Below are positions 21,801-33,499 of a stretch of DNA of 64,000 nt, one piece after another (position 1 is the stretch's first letter; each line of letters starts with the position of its first letter). This DNA comes from Cryphonectria parasitica EP155. Its lineage: Eukaryota; Ascomycota; Sordariomycetes; Diaporthales; Cryphonectriaceae. Where the stretch lies: contig NW_024468918.1 of NCBI RefSeq assembly GCF_011745365.1, forward strand, positions 1,144,488 through 1,208,487, written 5' to 3'. Made by a program: the position numbers and the translations under genes. The notes beneath the pieces were generated by a model that worked only from the letters and a program-made list of their open reading frames with translations, was not told where the DNA came from and did no database searches.

Positions 21801-24800
21801 CACTGTTGTTGTTCTCGACAGTAGTAGGCGTGCTGGTTCCGTCACTTGAGAGGACAGGCTCCCACTGCATCCTGAAACACAGTTCTCGGGGGTTATCGAG
21901 GGTGCCGCTCTCGTTTCTCACGGGTGTCATGCAGAGGCCAACTATTTTGATCAATGAAGAGACGGCGAGAGCGTCAGGGTGACTTTCCTTCTCTCCCTCA
22001 ACACTTGGACGAGACAGAATGGCGTCCATGTCAAAATCGGTGGCCTTGGGGTTCTTGTGGTCGGGACACCCATGACCTACAACGCGCAATTTGTCACCTG
22101 GGAGCAAGGTCGTCGATGTGGTCACATCGCGCTGTACGTGCAGCTCCTGGATGGCCGAGGGCATGTAGAGCGTTCTCATGCCCACGGACGGCCTGCCGGC
22201 ACCGAGGATCGGGAATGAGAGCTGCAGGATCTGGTCCAGGAGCGCAGGGTGAACATGGTATGGCGTCTGATACTCCATGGGCATCGTGGCTGTTGTATCT
22301 GTAACCACCGCAGCATCCACGTCGGCCACCGAGTAGGAATCACTGGACCTGATGGAGCTGAGTCTTCGGAATGTCGGACCATAAGTGGCTCCTTTACCAT
22401 CCAGGTCCTGATAGAACGTGGAGACGGGTATTTCCTCGTCGCTGCATGTTTGTTCTGCAGCCTCAATCTTTTGACGGGCTACAGCGTCGCGTTGATGGTG
22501 GGAAGCATTCTTCCTGGCCGAGATCAGGCCACGACAGTGTTCAGTCCATCCCTTGCCACCATCTTCCCAAGATAGGATGCGGAACTCATCCCATTCGTCC
22601 GAATAGGAGCGCAATCCCTCAGCATAAGGTGAACAGCAAGTCATGACCTCATAATCCTCGCCGTCCTCCATCAGCAGCGGCCTCTTGACCTGGATCTCTC
22701 GTAGGCTAAAGCTCTGGAACGCAACACCACGATGGGCCGCGCGCTGGGCTGCAGCCTCGATCGCCATGGAGACGAACCCAGCAAAAGGGAAAGTGGTCAG
22801 TGACTGCATCTTGTGGTCACGCAGCCATGGGAGGTCCTCTGTCCTGAGGACGTTTCTCCAGCTGGGTGCTATTTCGTTGGAAAAATCGGCCATATTTCCC
22901 AAGAGATCATGCCTGGGAAAGGGCTTGATACGATGTTGTCGAGACAGACGTGGCTCAGACCAATACTTCTGGCGGCACCATGGGTACGGCTTCATATCTT
23001 CGACGAGAACAGGCGGTGAGACATTTGGATCTTCCAAATTGATGTTGGCCATGTTCAAAGGCTGGCCTTTCATGTGAAGGCTCGCAGCCAATCGCAACGA
23101 GGTATTGACGGCACATTTACTCCGATACAGAACCGACAAGTAATCAATTGCCTTGTTGCTGCTGCTCGTCTGTTGTTGAGGTCCGACACCACAGCCTTTG
23201 AGAATCTGCTTGACTGGCCCCTCGAGTGCTGCATGTGGCCCAATTTCCACAATCACATCTGGAGGGCTCTCGGTGCACAGCTGCTTGACCGATGTAGAGA
23301 ATCGTACTGGCTTCGTGAGGTTTTCGACCCAGTACGTCGCGTCGACGAGAGAAGAGGTATCCTGGATCTTGGTTCCACGCAGAGACGAGAAGAACTCCAC
23401 CTGGCGACATTCACTGGGCGAGGCAGGAGAGGAGGATGATGATGATGCGTTGGTTGCAGTAGACAGTGTCTCGTGTATGCTCTCATAGTAGTCATCCGAG
23501 ACAAGTCCCATGTGTGGCGAATGATATGCAACGTCGACCCGAAGCTTTCTGTGGAAGAGTTGTTCCGACTCGATTATTGTATCCAGCGCATCAATAGCAG
23601 CCTCATCGCCTGAGATGGTCACCGAGCTGGGCGAGTTCTCACAGGCCACCACCGCAACGCCATCGGTAAGCTGCTGTAAAAGAGGCTTCATTGCTTCTGG
23701 GCCAGCACCTACTGCCATCATGGAGCCTCGCAGGTCTGGGTATCGCGCCCTCATCTTGACCACAGCCTGACCGCGCTGGTAGGCAACGCACATGGCCGCT
23801 TCCAGGGTCAGCGCTCCAGCACCATAAGCTGCGCCGATCTCCCCACTGGAGTGGCCAGTTACGGCAGAAGGCGAGACGCCCCAGGAACTGAGAAGGTCCG
23901 TGAGGGCTAGCTGAATGGCCACGCATGCAGGCTGGCTGATGTGGGCCTCACCCACCCGAGAACTGGTCTTGTCCCGGGACAACTCCTCTACCAGAGAGAA
24001 GTCGGCACCCAGGCTCTGGAGACAGCGATCTGCAGTATGCATTGTGCTGGCAAACACAGGATACGCACCCATCAGCTCACGACCCATGGCGTGCCACTGA
24101 GCCCCCTGTCCAGTGTACACGAAGGCAATCTTTGGGGCTTGCTGGGCAGCTCGGACCGGTCTGGCATCGGAAGAGCTGACGGCCTCGGCCAGTTCAGAAG
24201 CGGATGACGCAACGAGGCCGATACGCCACGAGAGCTGAGACCGTCTGTGGCAGAGTGTGTAGGCCAGGTTCCGGAGGAGCTGCTTCTGGAAGACCTCGGG
24301 ATGCTGTTCCAGATAAATGGAGAGGTTCTTCATGGTGCTCTTTGCAGCAACCTCGTCGTTGGCCGACAGTACGAACAGGCGCTGTTTGGCCGTGGACACG
24401 GGCCTTGCCTGGCCTGGCCCGGAGTGATAAAGTGGTGGTCTTGCGAGCACGCAGTGCGCATTGGATCCGCCAAAGCCAAAGTTGTTGATGCTGATGTACT
24501 TTTTATTGGAGGGCCACGGCTGCTGAAACGTGGGAACCTTCATATTCCACTCTCGGAGTGGAATATTCTCGTTTGGCGTCTCAAAATTCGTGTTGGGGAG
24601 GATGAAGCCCTTTTCCAACATCATGGCGGCTTTTATGACGGCCACAACTCCGCTGGCGTTTTCAAGATGGCCGACATTGCTCTTGACAGATCCCAGGTAG
24701 AGGGGATTCTTGGCTGTTCTGCCCTCAGAGAAGACATTGTGGATGGCTGTGGCCTCGATGGGATCACCAACTTTGGTGCCTGTCCCGTGTGCTTCGACGA

Positions 24801-26053
24801 AACCAACATCCTGCGAGCTGATGCCGGCTCGGGCGTACACTTCACGCATCAGCTGCTCCTGGGCCTTTCCACTCGGCGAAGTGATCCCTAAATAGTAATA
24901 TTGTCGTCAGAAACCGTTACAAGAAAGATGTTTAGACAGCATGGGACGATTTCAACGTACCGACAGTTCTGCCGTCTTGACCCACACCCGAGTTCACAAT
25001 GACAGACCGGATTCTGTCATTGTCTTTAACAGCGCGATGCACAGGCTTGAGGACCAAAACACCCACTCCATCGCCACGGGCAAATCCAGACTTGGCACGG
25101 TTGTCAAAGGCAAACGTCATGCCCTGGTCAGAGAATAGTCTATACAAGACTTGTTAGAAACGATCTGGAATAATCATGGAGGCCAAGCAAGGACTGACCT
25201 GGACAAACTCATCGAGATCCAGTCTCCAGGCTGAAGATTAAGATGACATGCTGCCACAATGGCCTGGTCACACTCCCCATTCCGAATGCTCAGCACTGCT
25301 TGATGCAGGGCGTAGAGACTTGAGCTACAGGCGGTGTCGACGCTGCAGCTAGGGCCTCTGAGATCGAAATGGTGCGAGATGCGTCCAGCCTGGATCGACT
25401 GATGATTTCCAGTGGCATCAAACATAGGAGTCTGCTCGAGATCCCGCAGTGTACCCAGGCGATAGTCGGACGCGGCACCACCAACGAAGACTCCGATCTT
25501 CTGACCTGGAAGTGACTCCTTGGGGATACCTGCGTTCTCTAAAGCTTCATAGGTACACTCTAGCAGGAATCTTTGTTGTGGGTCTGTTCATAGAGCCACA
25601 TGGCGTCAGCAGTCTGCGAGATAATGATACAAGAAAGGGGGATAACATGCCCATAGCTTCTGCTTCAGCCCGTGTGATGTTGAAGAAGGGTGCATCAAAC
25701 ATGGCCGGGTCTTGTTTGATGAAGTAGCCGCCACGAGAGTTGAAGGCACCCTTCCTGGCAGGGTTTGGGTGCCAGTGGGCGCCTTTGCTGAATCGATCCT
25801 CAGGGATCTCAGACCATCCATTTCGCCCTCTGCAAATCATCTGCCAGAAATCTTCTGGAGAAGAGACATCCCCCGACACCCGACAGGACATGCCTATGAT
25901 GGCAATGGGAGCAAGGGTATTGGGGGCGACGCCGTCGCCAGTGCTATGAGGATGAAGAACATGATTGTTGTCGGCTTGTACATCATGACCATCAACACAA
26001 GGCAGCTGGGCCTTTGCCTGAGCGTCTGTGTCCTCCATATTGAGCTTCGCCAA
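18809..26053 (-). CDS. Highly reducing polyketide synthase, KS-AT-DH-ER-KR-ACP, without C-methyltransferase
   Basis: Iterative type I synthase making a reduced acyl chain. Five exons: 26053-25651, 25583-25199, 25139-24961, 24887-19744, 19663-18809; 2321 aa. KS: DTACSSS (Cys about 220), EAHGTGT (His about 356), SNVGHLE (His about 396). AT: FVYTGQGAQW and GHSSGE (Ser about 669). DH: DHKMQSLTTFP (His about 1014; the usual Gly of HxxxGxxxxP is Ser) and the Asp of HPALLDQ about 1207. A 280-residue linker follows with no methyltransferase motifs. ER: HAAAGGVGQAAIQL about 1737. KR: GGTGGLGRSL, with Tyr about 2095 in AAYAAANTF. ACP: YGLDSLNAIE, phosphopantetheine Ser about 2280. There is no release domain; the divergent FSH1-type hydrolase is the likely partner. 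The first intron appears to be GC-AG. Start ATG 26053 precedes LAPIAIIGMSCRV. Confidence 0.95.
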
Positions 26054-27997
26054 AGTATGTACTGCCAGACAAAGCAGTACTACCCTCCTAGACGCTCAGG
26101 ATGGATGGAGTTGAAAAAACCAAAGTTTGAGGATGAAGGGTGTAAAGTTGAGAAATACGTGTTGATTCACTCCACTGGGGTATCGTAAGAAAAAAGTGGA
26201 AAGCGTAGCACGTTATGCTTTTATTGCAACAACAGAAGATAAGGCTTCCTTCATATAGCCCTCACAAGAAATCATGGCTCGGGACGGAGGTCGACATGCG
26301 ATCACTTTCATAACCCTGTCCCAATATAATTATTCCATGGCCGAATCTGGAAGAGAGAGAGCGCGAGAGGGAAAAAAAAAAAGGTTCACAAGAAAAGCCA
26401 CCAAAAAATCAACCTCGCTCTACCTCGGAGTCCACCGGCATCTTGCCACTTTCTCATGCTCGCCCTGAGAGGAAACAATCTACAAGACGCCAAGGGTTAC
26501 CACGTTGTTGATGGGATGTCGCGCTTGTGGGTGAGTTGCATGCAGCGCAGCAACTTTTTTCCCCTTCAGTATCGGTGATTGCAAGGATGATACGCCGTCA
26601 AACCCAACCTCGCCCCTCTATACAAGGCAAACAAGCTTTCTGCACAATGAGTACTCTAAAACTAAATTGGGCGTGCGCAACGTGCAGCGTGGGGCTTCCG
26701 GTGGATCCTCCTGAGACAACAGCCCATACTTACTGCTCACAGGCCGCCCGCCGTTGTATTTATCCCGGCTGCTGATAGCAGCGAGCCTCGATGAGCCTAG
26801 CAGATTGTGATTTACCCTATGGGGCCATTCCTTTGAAAGTCTTTCAAAAGTGACAGCCCAGCCCTTCCCTGTCCCGCCCCGAGACACCAAAAAAAAAAAA
26901 CCAAGAAAAAAAAAAGAAAAAAAAACCCCCCGAATGTTTCTCGTAGAAATTGCAAGCGTAATAAATTGCTGACAACCGCTGGTTCCAAAAACAGTGATTA
27001 TAACGATCGGAAGCGCCAACGGATGCAGCGCGGCCGTCTCCTTTGAGTCCCACAGTCGCCAAAGATAACCACCCATTCCCAATAGAGAAGGTTTATCGAA
27101 GACACACTATAGGCCAGGGGAACAAGGTCGCATTAGCCCCGGTCCGGCCATGGGTTGTACTGAGGTCAATTTTCATCAAAAAGGTACCCGCTTGCATGTG
27201 ATTGCGGAGTGAAGCATCATCAGAACTGGATCGCAGCGACGTTGTTTCCATCATACCTGCTCGATTGGATGCGCCGGATGCGCCCCCTTGTCAAGCCACC
27301 GTCCCGGACCACGGTAGCGGCAAGTTTCTCCGCTTGCGGTGGTTGGCCTCTGCTCGATACCGTAGCACTTTGGAACTGCAGACATCGGGTCATCGGCATG
27401 CGATTCGGACGAGCCGCAGCAGCCATAAGGCAGCCAAAATCGCTTTGCCTTCCGTATGCGAGCGGAACCAGGCTGACGACGAAACCATTTATGGTAATGA
27501 CGTGCTGGGCCAACATCCGGGGCAAAGGAAGACCTGATATTACAGATCAACTAGTCTGGCCCTTTGAAGATATGCAACGGGTTTGCATCATCCTATCACG
27601 TTGCACCATGAGGTAATAATCCGTGCCCTCCATACCGACGATCACCTGCCCCTACCCTGGCCAACCTGCCAGTGGGCTGCTGGTCACGGTCGTTTTGTGA
27701 TAGACAGGGTAATTAAAAAAATTAAAAAAATAAAAAGAAAAGAAGAGAAAGAAAAAGAAAGAGTTTCACACCAAAGGCCGGTGTCCGTCGGAGGGCGAGA
27801 ACACAACTTAAACAAGCCAAGGGCGTTTATCTTTGCACGGGGATACGAGACGCAACGATCCAATCAAATACGCATCCCCACCTGTCAAAACCATCACCAC
27901 CACATTTTGTCCCTTGGGTCCCAGATTTTTCCTGTCACAACTACTGGGAATACACTGGACAGAATCAAGAACCTCTTGCCATCATTCATTCGTCAAT
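26054..27997. promoter_or_regulatory. Divergent promoter region between the PKS and the FSH1-type hydrolase
   Basis: 1.9 kb without a supportable gene. Several overlapping frames at 27202-27616 exist on both strands, but none has a known motif. Purine/poly-A tracts lie at 26343-26385, 26890-26930 and 27710-27760. It should carry the control sites for both genes; no factor site could be assigned. Confidence 0.5.
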
Positions 27998-29133
27998 ATG
28001 AAATTTCTGTGTCTTCCCGGAGCGTATGGAAGCGCCAAGGTATGTGGTTCACCAGCAAACCTCAGGAAAAAGAGTGGGCACACACGATATGAATGATGGC
28101 ACTAACATATCACGCTTCGTGATTCCGTCAGAACTTTCAAGTTCAACTGGGTCCTTTCGTCACAGCATCAGAGGAGAGAGGAAATACGAAATTCACCTGG
28201 ACTCAGGGAACTCGCAAGGTCGAGCCTCCTCCTGGATTTGAAGACTACTTTGGTGCTGGGCCGCTGTGGCGATTCGTCGACTATGACGGGAGCAGTACTT
28301 TCGACATGCTGGATGAGATTCGAGATTTTCCTGAGGGCTCCAACGCCGAGGAGAGGATGCGGCTCCTGATGGGCGATGAGCCAGCTTACGCGACGTCCAG
28401 CGTTCAGGAGGCAATCCGCAGGCTGCTCGACATGATCGATGCCGATCCTGAGATCGAGGTATGTACTTACCCTGACCCTCTTTTCTTCTTGGCTTGCAAT
28501 TCACAATCTTGCTCACCAACACTTCTCAGGGCATTCTGGGCTACTCCGAGGGCGCAACGACAGCTGCTACCCTCCTTCTGGAGGAGCGCAGGCTGTTGCA
28601 AGAAGGCGGCAGACTGCCAAGAATCAAGGTAAGCCGTTGTCGCAATCAATCAGCTGCTTTTTTTTTTTTTTTTTTTTTTTTTTTCAGCTCCCCCCCGCCT
28701 AGCCAAGCCGAGCTGTATATTGCATTTTATTGTGGCTGACGGAGAAATAATACAGCGTGCCATTTTCTTTGCCGGATGGCCGCCACTGTCCATGGCGGGG
28801 GGCAAAATACACGTCTTGCTCGCTGACCAAAGCCACGACATCATTGACATCCCCACGCTCCACATTATCGGTTGCAACGACCCGTATATTGCGGGGGCCG
28901 TGGCGTTGTACAACATGTGCGATCAGGAGACCGCCGAGATGTTTGACCACGGAAAGGGCCATACTGTGCCAAGAGATTCCATGACCATCCGTGAGCTCTG
29001 TGATGCCATCGAGCGGCTGATTGCCCGGCCGGAGAAGGCAGGTGATCCTCGCAGTGAGCTGGAAGACCTCAAGATACTCAAGCCTGTCCATGACCCGGTA
29101 GCGGGAGCCATCTCCGCTCTTACAGGTGCTTAG
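27998..29133 (+). CDS. FSH1/LovG-type serine hydrolase (probable polyketide-releasing thioesterase)
   Basis: Alpha/beta hydrolase of the FSH1 (DUF341) family. Family members such as LovG free the acyl chain from HR-PKSs. Four exons: 27998-28039, 28132-28458, 28530-28628, 28756-29133; 281 aa. Start MKFLCLPGAYGSAK is split from NFQVQLGPF by intron 1, the position usual in this family. Nucleophile in GYSEG (Ser about 129), acid in GCNDPY and base in GKGHTVPRD complete the triad. Intron 3 contains a 27-base T run (28658-28684) and a possible alternative acceptor just after it. It is divergently placed from the PKS, fitting co-expression and the lack of a TE in that enzyme. Whether the product is hydrolysed or handed to the acyltransferase is not visible. 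Confidence 0.9.
28658..28684. repeat. Poly-T run in intron 3 of the hydrolase gene
   Basis: 27 consecutive T bases, followed by CAG and then a C-rich stretch. It forms an extreme polypyrimidine tract upstream of a possible cryptic acceptor at 28685-28687; the acceptor that preserves the reading frame and family sequence is at 28755. Confidence 0.9.
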
Positions 29134-30030
29134 TAACCCTGGCAAGTTAAAACCGAGAAGAACTAGTAAGAAATGATTGGCTGGTGGAGGAGCTTGGACT
29201 TTTCTCTTTGTTACAATGTAGGCTTTCAGTTCTTATTGGATGCAGTAGGAGTAGTTACTTAGTATGTACGACCTTTTGAAGCCAGCGTGGACTCTGCGTA
29301 ATTTAAGGAGAAGAAACTATTTTTTCTTTTTTCCGATGTCACAATAATAAGAAAGTTTGATACTATTTCTGGTTGACACTAAAGCGCTTATTGAGGACAT
29401 TGAATTTCTTACATGAGGCACCGGACCAGATTCCATGGCTGATTGATTCGTCGCAAAGAAGTGCAATAATTACGGGCGCCACTATTGAAATGGATGTTGT
29501 ATTATTGCTAAGCCATATGGGATACATTTTTGCGATGACTTGGTAAAGTTTTGCCCTAGCTTCGTTTGAGCCCCGTTAAGGCATAGGCGACCAAATATCC
29601 ATGGCTGCAGTATGTCGTCCAACCGGGGCTTGCAGAAACCTGGGAATGATCATTCTTTGGGTCAGTCTAACCGTCCCTGTAGGTGTGGGTTTTCTATAAG
29701 CGGTAGTCTCACGACTCCCGCCAGGGGCGCAATGGATGATCAGTCAGGATTAGGTACTCGAATCGGGCTTCATGGCCGATGGCCGTGTTCCCCCTTCCTT
29801 TTCCTTCTATTTGGGCCCCTCCTTCACCGCTGGTACTGGAGCGAGACTCTAAGTAGGATCTTAATTTCTGGGTTGATTCATGTTCTCTGCTGTCTGTTTT
29901 TTTCTATCTTGGGTTTATTGGTTTTTTTTTGGGGGGGTTTTTTTTTTGTTTTTTTTTGTGCCAGAAGAACTGCGATACCAGGATTTGCCATCTTTCTTCA
30001 CGATAACTGCTACTTACTCAGTACACCATC
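29134..30030. other. Intergenic region between hydrolase and glycosyltransferase
   Basis: No coding signal. A T/G-homopolymer-rich tract lies at about 29921-29960, shortly upstream of the glycosyltransferase start. Confidence 0.45.
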
Positions 30031-31767
30031 ATGACGGAGAAACGTCGTTCGCTGTTGTTCTTCACCAACAGTGAATGGGGCCAGGCCAATGTTATCTTGG
30101 CAACCATTCACGAATTCCTCATTCTCGACGAGTTCGACATTCATCTGGCTTCCTATTCGGCATTGGAGCCCAGACTCCATGATCTTCTGGAAACACATGC
30201 CGCTTCATATCCACGGCCCTTGGTGATTTCCAACGGCCAGGATGGAAAGAAAGCCCCGGCAGAGAGACCCAGCATCACATTCCACACCATCCCAGGACTT
30301 TCGGTCGCACAATTATGCCATCGCGATGGCGTTGCCAATTCTCTACCGCACAAGCCAGGGCTGAAGGGCGGGGTGGCCTCGTATGCTCGTCTCGAGGACT
30401 TTTTCTTTCGGCATACGGTAGATGAATACATGGAGCAGCAGCGATATTCCAAACAAGTCATCACTCAGACACAACCAGTCTTGATCCTCGCTGAACAGGG
30501 CTTCTCTCCTGGTCTGGATGCATGCATGGAGCTGAATCAGCCCTTCACAGTCTTGTCTCCGAACTCTTTCAAAGATTTTGAGCAGCGATTTCAGCCTTTG
30601 CTAAGAATCTTGTGGAAGTACCCTGCGTGAGTTTGATTATCCCCCTGACCCACTGGCCGCGCCGTCATTGGAAGCTGGCAACGATTGTGTATCAAATCTT
30701 TGAGACCTCATGACCTCGCTGACTTGGGAGAGTTTAATAATCCATTGCAGTCTCGCGTCTGCGTTCCCGTTTCCGGTACCCTTGGGGATGGTTCCAGCAA
30801 ACGTCTATCTATGGGTTCGAATGATGACGACCATTGCGGTCTCTGCATCCACCCGAGGTTCGCGTCTTCACACACTCAACAAAGGAAGACACGCCAACGG
30901 ACTGGAAGGACCGCCACCAGTGATGAGTGCCCTGAAGAAGGCGTCGCACATACTCTGCCCCTCTCTGCCAGAGCTCGACTTTCCCATGCTCGTGCGCCCA
31001 ACGACCATTGGCTGTGGACCCATAGTTCTGCCTGCACGACCCGTCAGTGAGGTCGACCCGGAATTAGATACCTGGCTGGGCCGCAGTTGCATGAAAACGG
31101 TACTGGTTAATCTGGGGACGCATTACAGCACGGACTCAGCCCTTGCCCTGGAGGTGGCCCGAGCTCTCAAAAGTGCACTGGACACGTTTCCCCATGTGCA
31201 GATCCTCTGGAAAATGATCCCACAGGGCGAGGGACAGCAGGAGAACATTCACACGGTCTTTGGCGACGATCTACTGCGCAATTCCAGGATCCGCATCGAG
31301 AAATGGCTGAAGCCTGATCCTGTCGCCCTTCTTGAGACGGGAAAAGTCATTGCTCAAGTTCATCATGGCGGGGCCAACACGTACTTTGAGTGCTGTCGGT
31401 GAGTGTTTGCATTGTGCGACGTACACCTTTTGACCAATCACTTGCGACATGCCATGGGTGGAAAGCTAACACTAAGAACTTGTCCCCATTCACCAGATTC
31501 GGTGTCCCTCAAGTCATTTTAGGGGCCTGGTGGGATACCTACGAGTATGCCGCGAGAGTCGAGTATCTCGGCATTGGCGTGTTTGCCAACAAAAAGGCTG
31601 CCCCCCGCGCCAAGACTGCAGAGCTTCAGAAGGCTCTGCTTCGCGCTGTAAGTGATGATAACATGCGCGCCAAGGCCAATGATTTGGCGGCAGTTTGCAA
31701 ACGGTATGGAGAGGGCAGAGTTCGGGCTCGGGATCGTATTCGTGAGTTTATTGGTCATGTAGTCTAG
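30031..31767 (+). CDS. UDP-glycosyltransferase, GT1 family
   Basis: Transfers a sugar from a nucleotide-sugar to a small lipophilic acceptor, GT-B fold, cytosolic. Three exons: 30031-30626, 30751-31398, 31497-31767; 504 aa. The N-terminal half (FFTNSEWGQANVILATIHEFL) is the acceptor domain with the usual early His replaced by Gln in GQAN; the C-terminal half carries VLVNLGTHYS, VAQVHHGGANTYFE and GVPQVILGAWWDTYEYAARV, the donor-binding PSPG-like segment (HGG, then a W/D pair). The second and third exons are joined inside FECCR/FGVPQV. No signal peptide or C-terminal membrane anchor is seen, unlike animal UGTs. In the cluster it is the natural candidate to glycosylate the terpene. The sugar cannot be told from the sequence. 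Confidence 0.9.
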
Positions 31768-33499
31768 TTCATATTTATGTTGATGTTCATCTCACTGTTC
31801 AATTCATTCTTTACAAGATGACAATCTGATAAGTCTTTGACGTTATCTCTACAATCCATGGGAATGATTATAGTTTTTGTAGGGATGCCTGGTCACAATC
31901 ACGTCACAAGACTAGGGCGGAACCTGGGGACTTCATATCTTGATTTACTGAGGTTATCGACAGCTTGCCTCCCAAAGCATTACTATCTGCCGAGGACTCA
32001 CCTGATAGACTGGTGATCACAATCTCGTAACAAGACTCTCAGACTAATTCCTCATGGCCTCCTGACGCGTACAGCCATGCCATCCTTGCTCCTTATCCAT
32101 GTTTGCCTCCCAGTGCATGGGTGGAAGTGGTAATGTTACACGGCACAGATACACTTTCAGGTTGGGACCCCATCATGCCCGCAGGATACCCTAAGCTGAA
32201 CAAACGTGCATATCGAGGTAGGCTGATCTGCAGCTGCCAGGGCGCTCGGGTTACATTATTCAAAAGACAAGCTTCTGAACCCCGATATGCTAGTAGCCAT
32301 TAGGAAGGTAATGCGGGGGGGGGGGGGGGGCGCCTATTATGCCCCTAGCAGTATGCACATTCCCGACCTCGTTTCCAGCACCGCACAAATGATTCACACG
32401 TGGGGAGAAAAATTGTAGACATAATTACGAGACGTGATTAGGTCTTGGTGGTGCGATTTCTTCTTTGGGTGGCGTAACTAATGCAAAATTACCCTGCACC
32501 GTTACGATTGCCACCTCTTGCTGCATGATCTCGGTATCACAACCAAGTCTCGTGTTCCGATGGTACTACAAGGACCCATGCAATGCTCCCTTAAACGGTA
32601 CTATGGCAGATATGTGCACGGGGCCTAGGCTTCAGTACTCACACCGAGGCAAACAAGAATGGTGGCATGTGGTAGAGCTATGCTGTAAGAATACCTGGAA
32701 ACTGTACCAATCAAGTCTGAACTTGACCCACGGGGATCGACCACATGCCGGCGTTGGGAAGTGTAATTAATTGTTGTGCATATTCACACCATGAACGCAT
32801 CGGCCGCCGCCGCCGCCGCCTTGTCTGGCTGTATCGTAGGTGAGTTGAAATAAGACGAGTTCTTGTTGATGCTTTGTATAGTTTGTTTGTTCTATCTAAA
32901 TGAACGCCAGAAGCAGCTATCTACATCTTCATTGCTGACATGAAACCTCCCGAAGAGAACAAGACGTGCCGAGCTAGTGACATCAAGTTCAAATCAATAA
33001 CTCGGAAGTCATTATAACAATTGCTACTTAAATTGCCTGATCGAAGACCCTTCCCTTTCCTCCGTATGCGAGCAGTACCTAAAGCAGTAATTAGTCCTAA
33101 GTACTTACTTGAGTACTTAGTTGGTTACTTAAGTACTTAGATTCGTGCCGCGGCTGTTCCTGGATAACCCTTACCCGCTCTAGCTCGGCAGGCCAGCCAC
33201 TAGTGGATAGATTATTACAGTAACCCGCCGCCTTATTTTTTGTCGAAGCTCCGGTAACAGTGGCTACTAAAACCGATGCAGCACATGTCGATGTCCAGCC
33301 GGGAAAATAGCCAAGTTGCAACCTCATCCCTGTTGGTGTATATCAGGAAGCTATAGGTGTATCAACTTCCATATGTGACATCTTAACATCTTTACCATTT
33401 TAAGTTTTCTTCCTGTATCTCCGACGGTTGTTGTTTGGCTCCTGAAACTCCCCGTGCAATAGTGGTCGAAGGCGGCACAGAGTGCATGACAGCTCAACT
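31768..33499. other. Intergenic region between glycosyltransferase and acyltransferase
   Basis: 1.7 kb with no recognisable gene. It holds a 16-base G run at 32315-32330, a CCG triplet repeat at about 32802-32820 and an AGTACTTA-rich stretch at 33100-33140 with near-palindromic repeats of AAGTACTT. Confidence 0.5.

Noticed and set aside
27202..27616. Several overlapping frames on both strands between PKS and hydrolase
   Set aside because: No motif in any of them, and mutual overlap on both strands is expected from a G+C-rich patch without stops.
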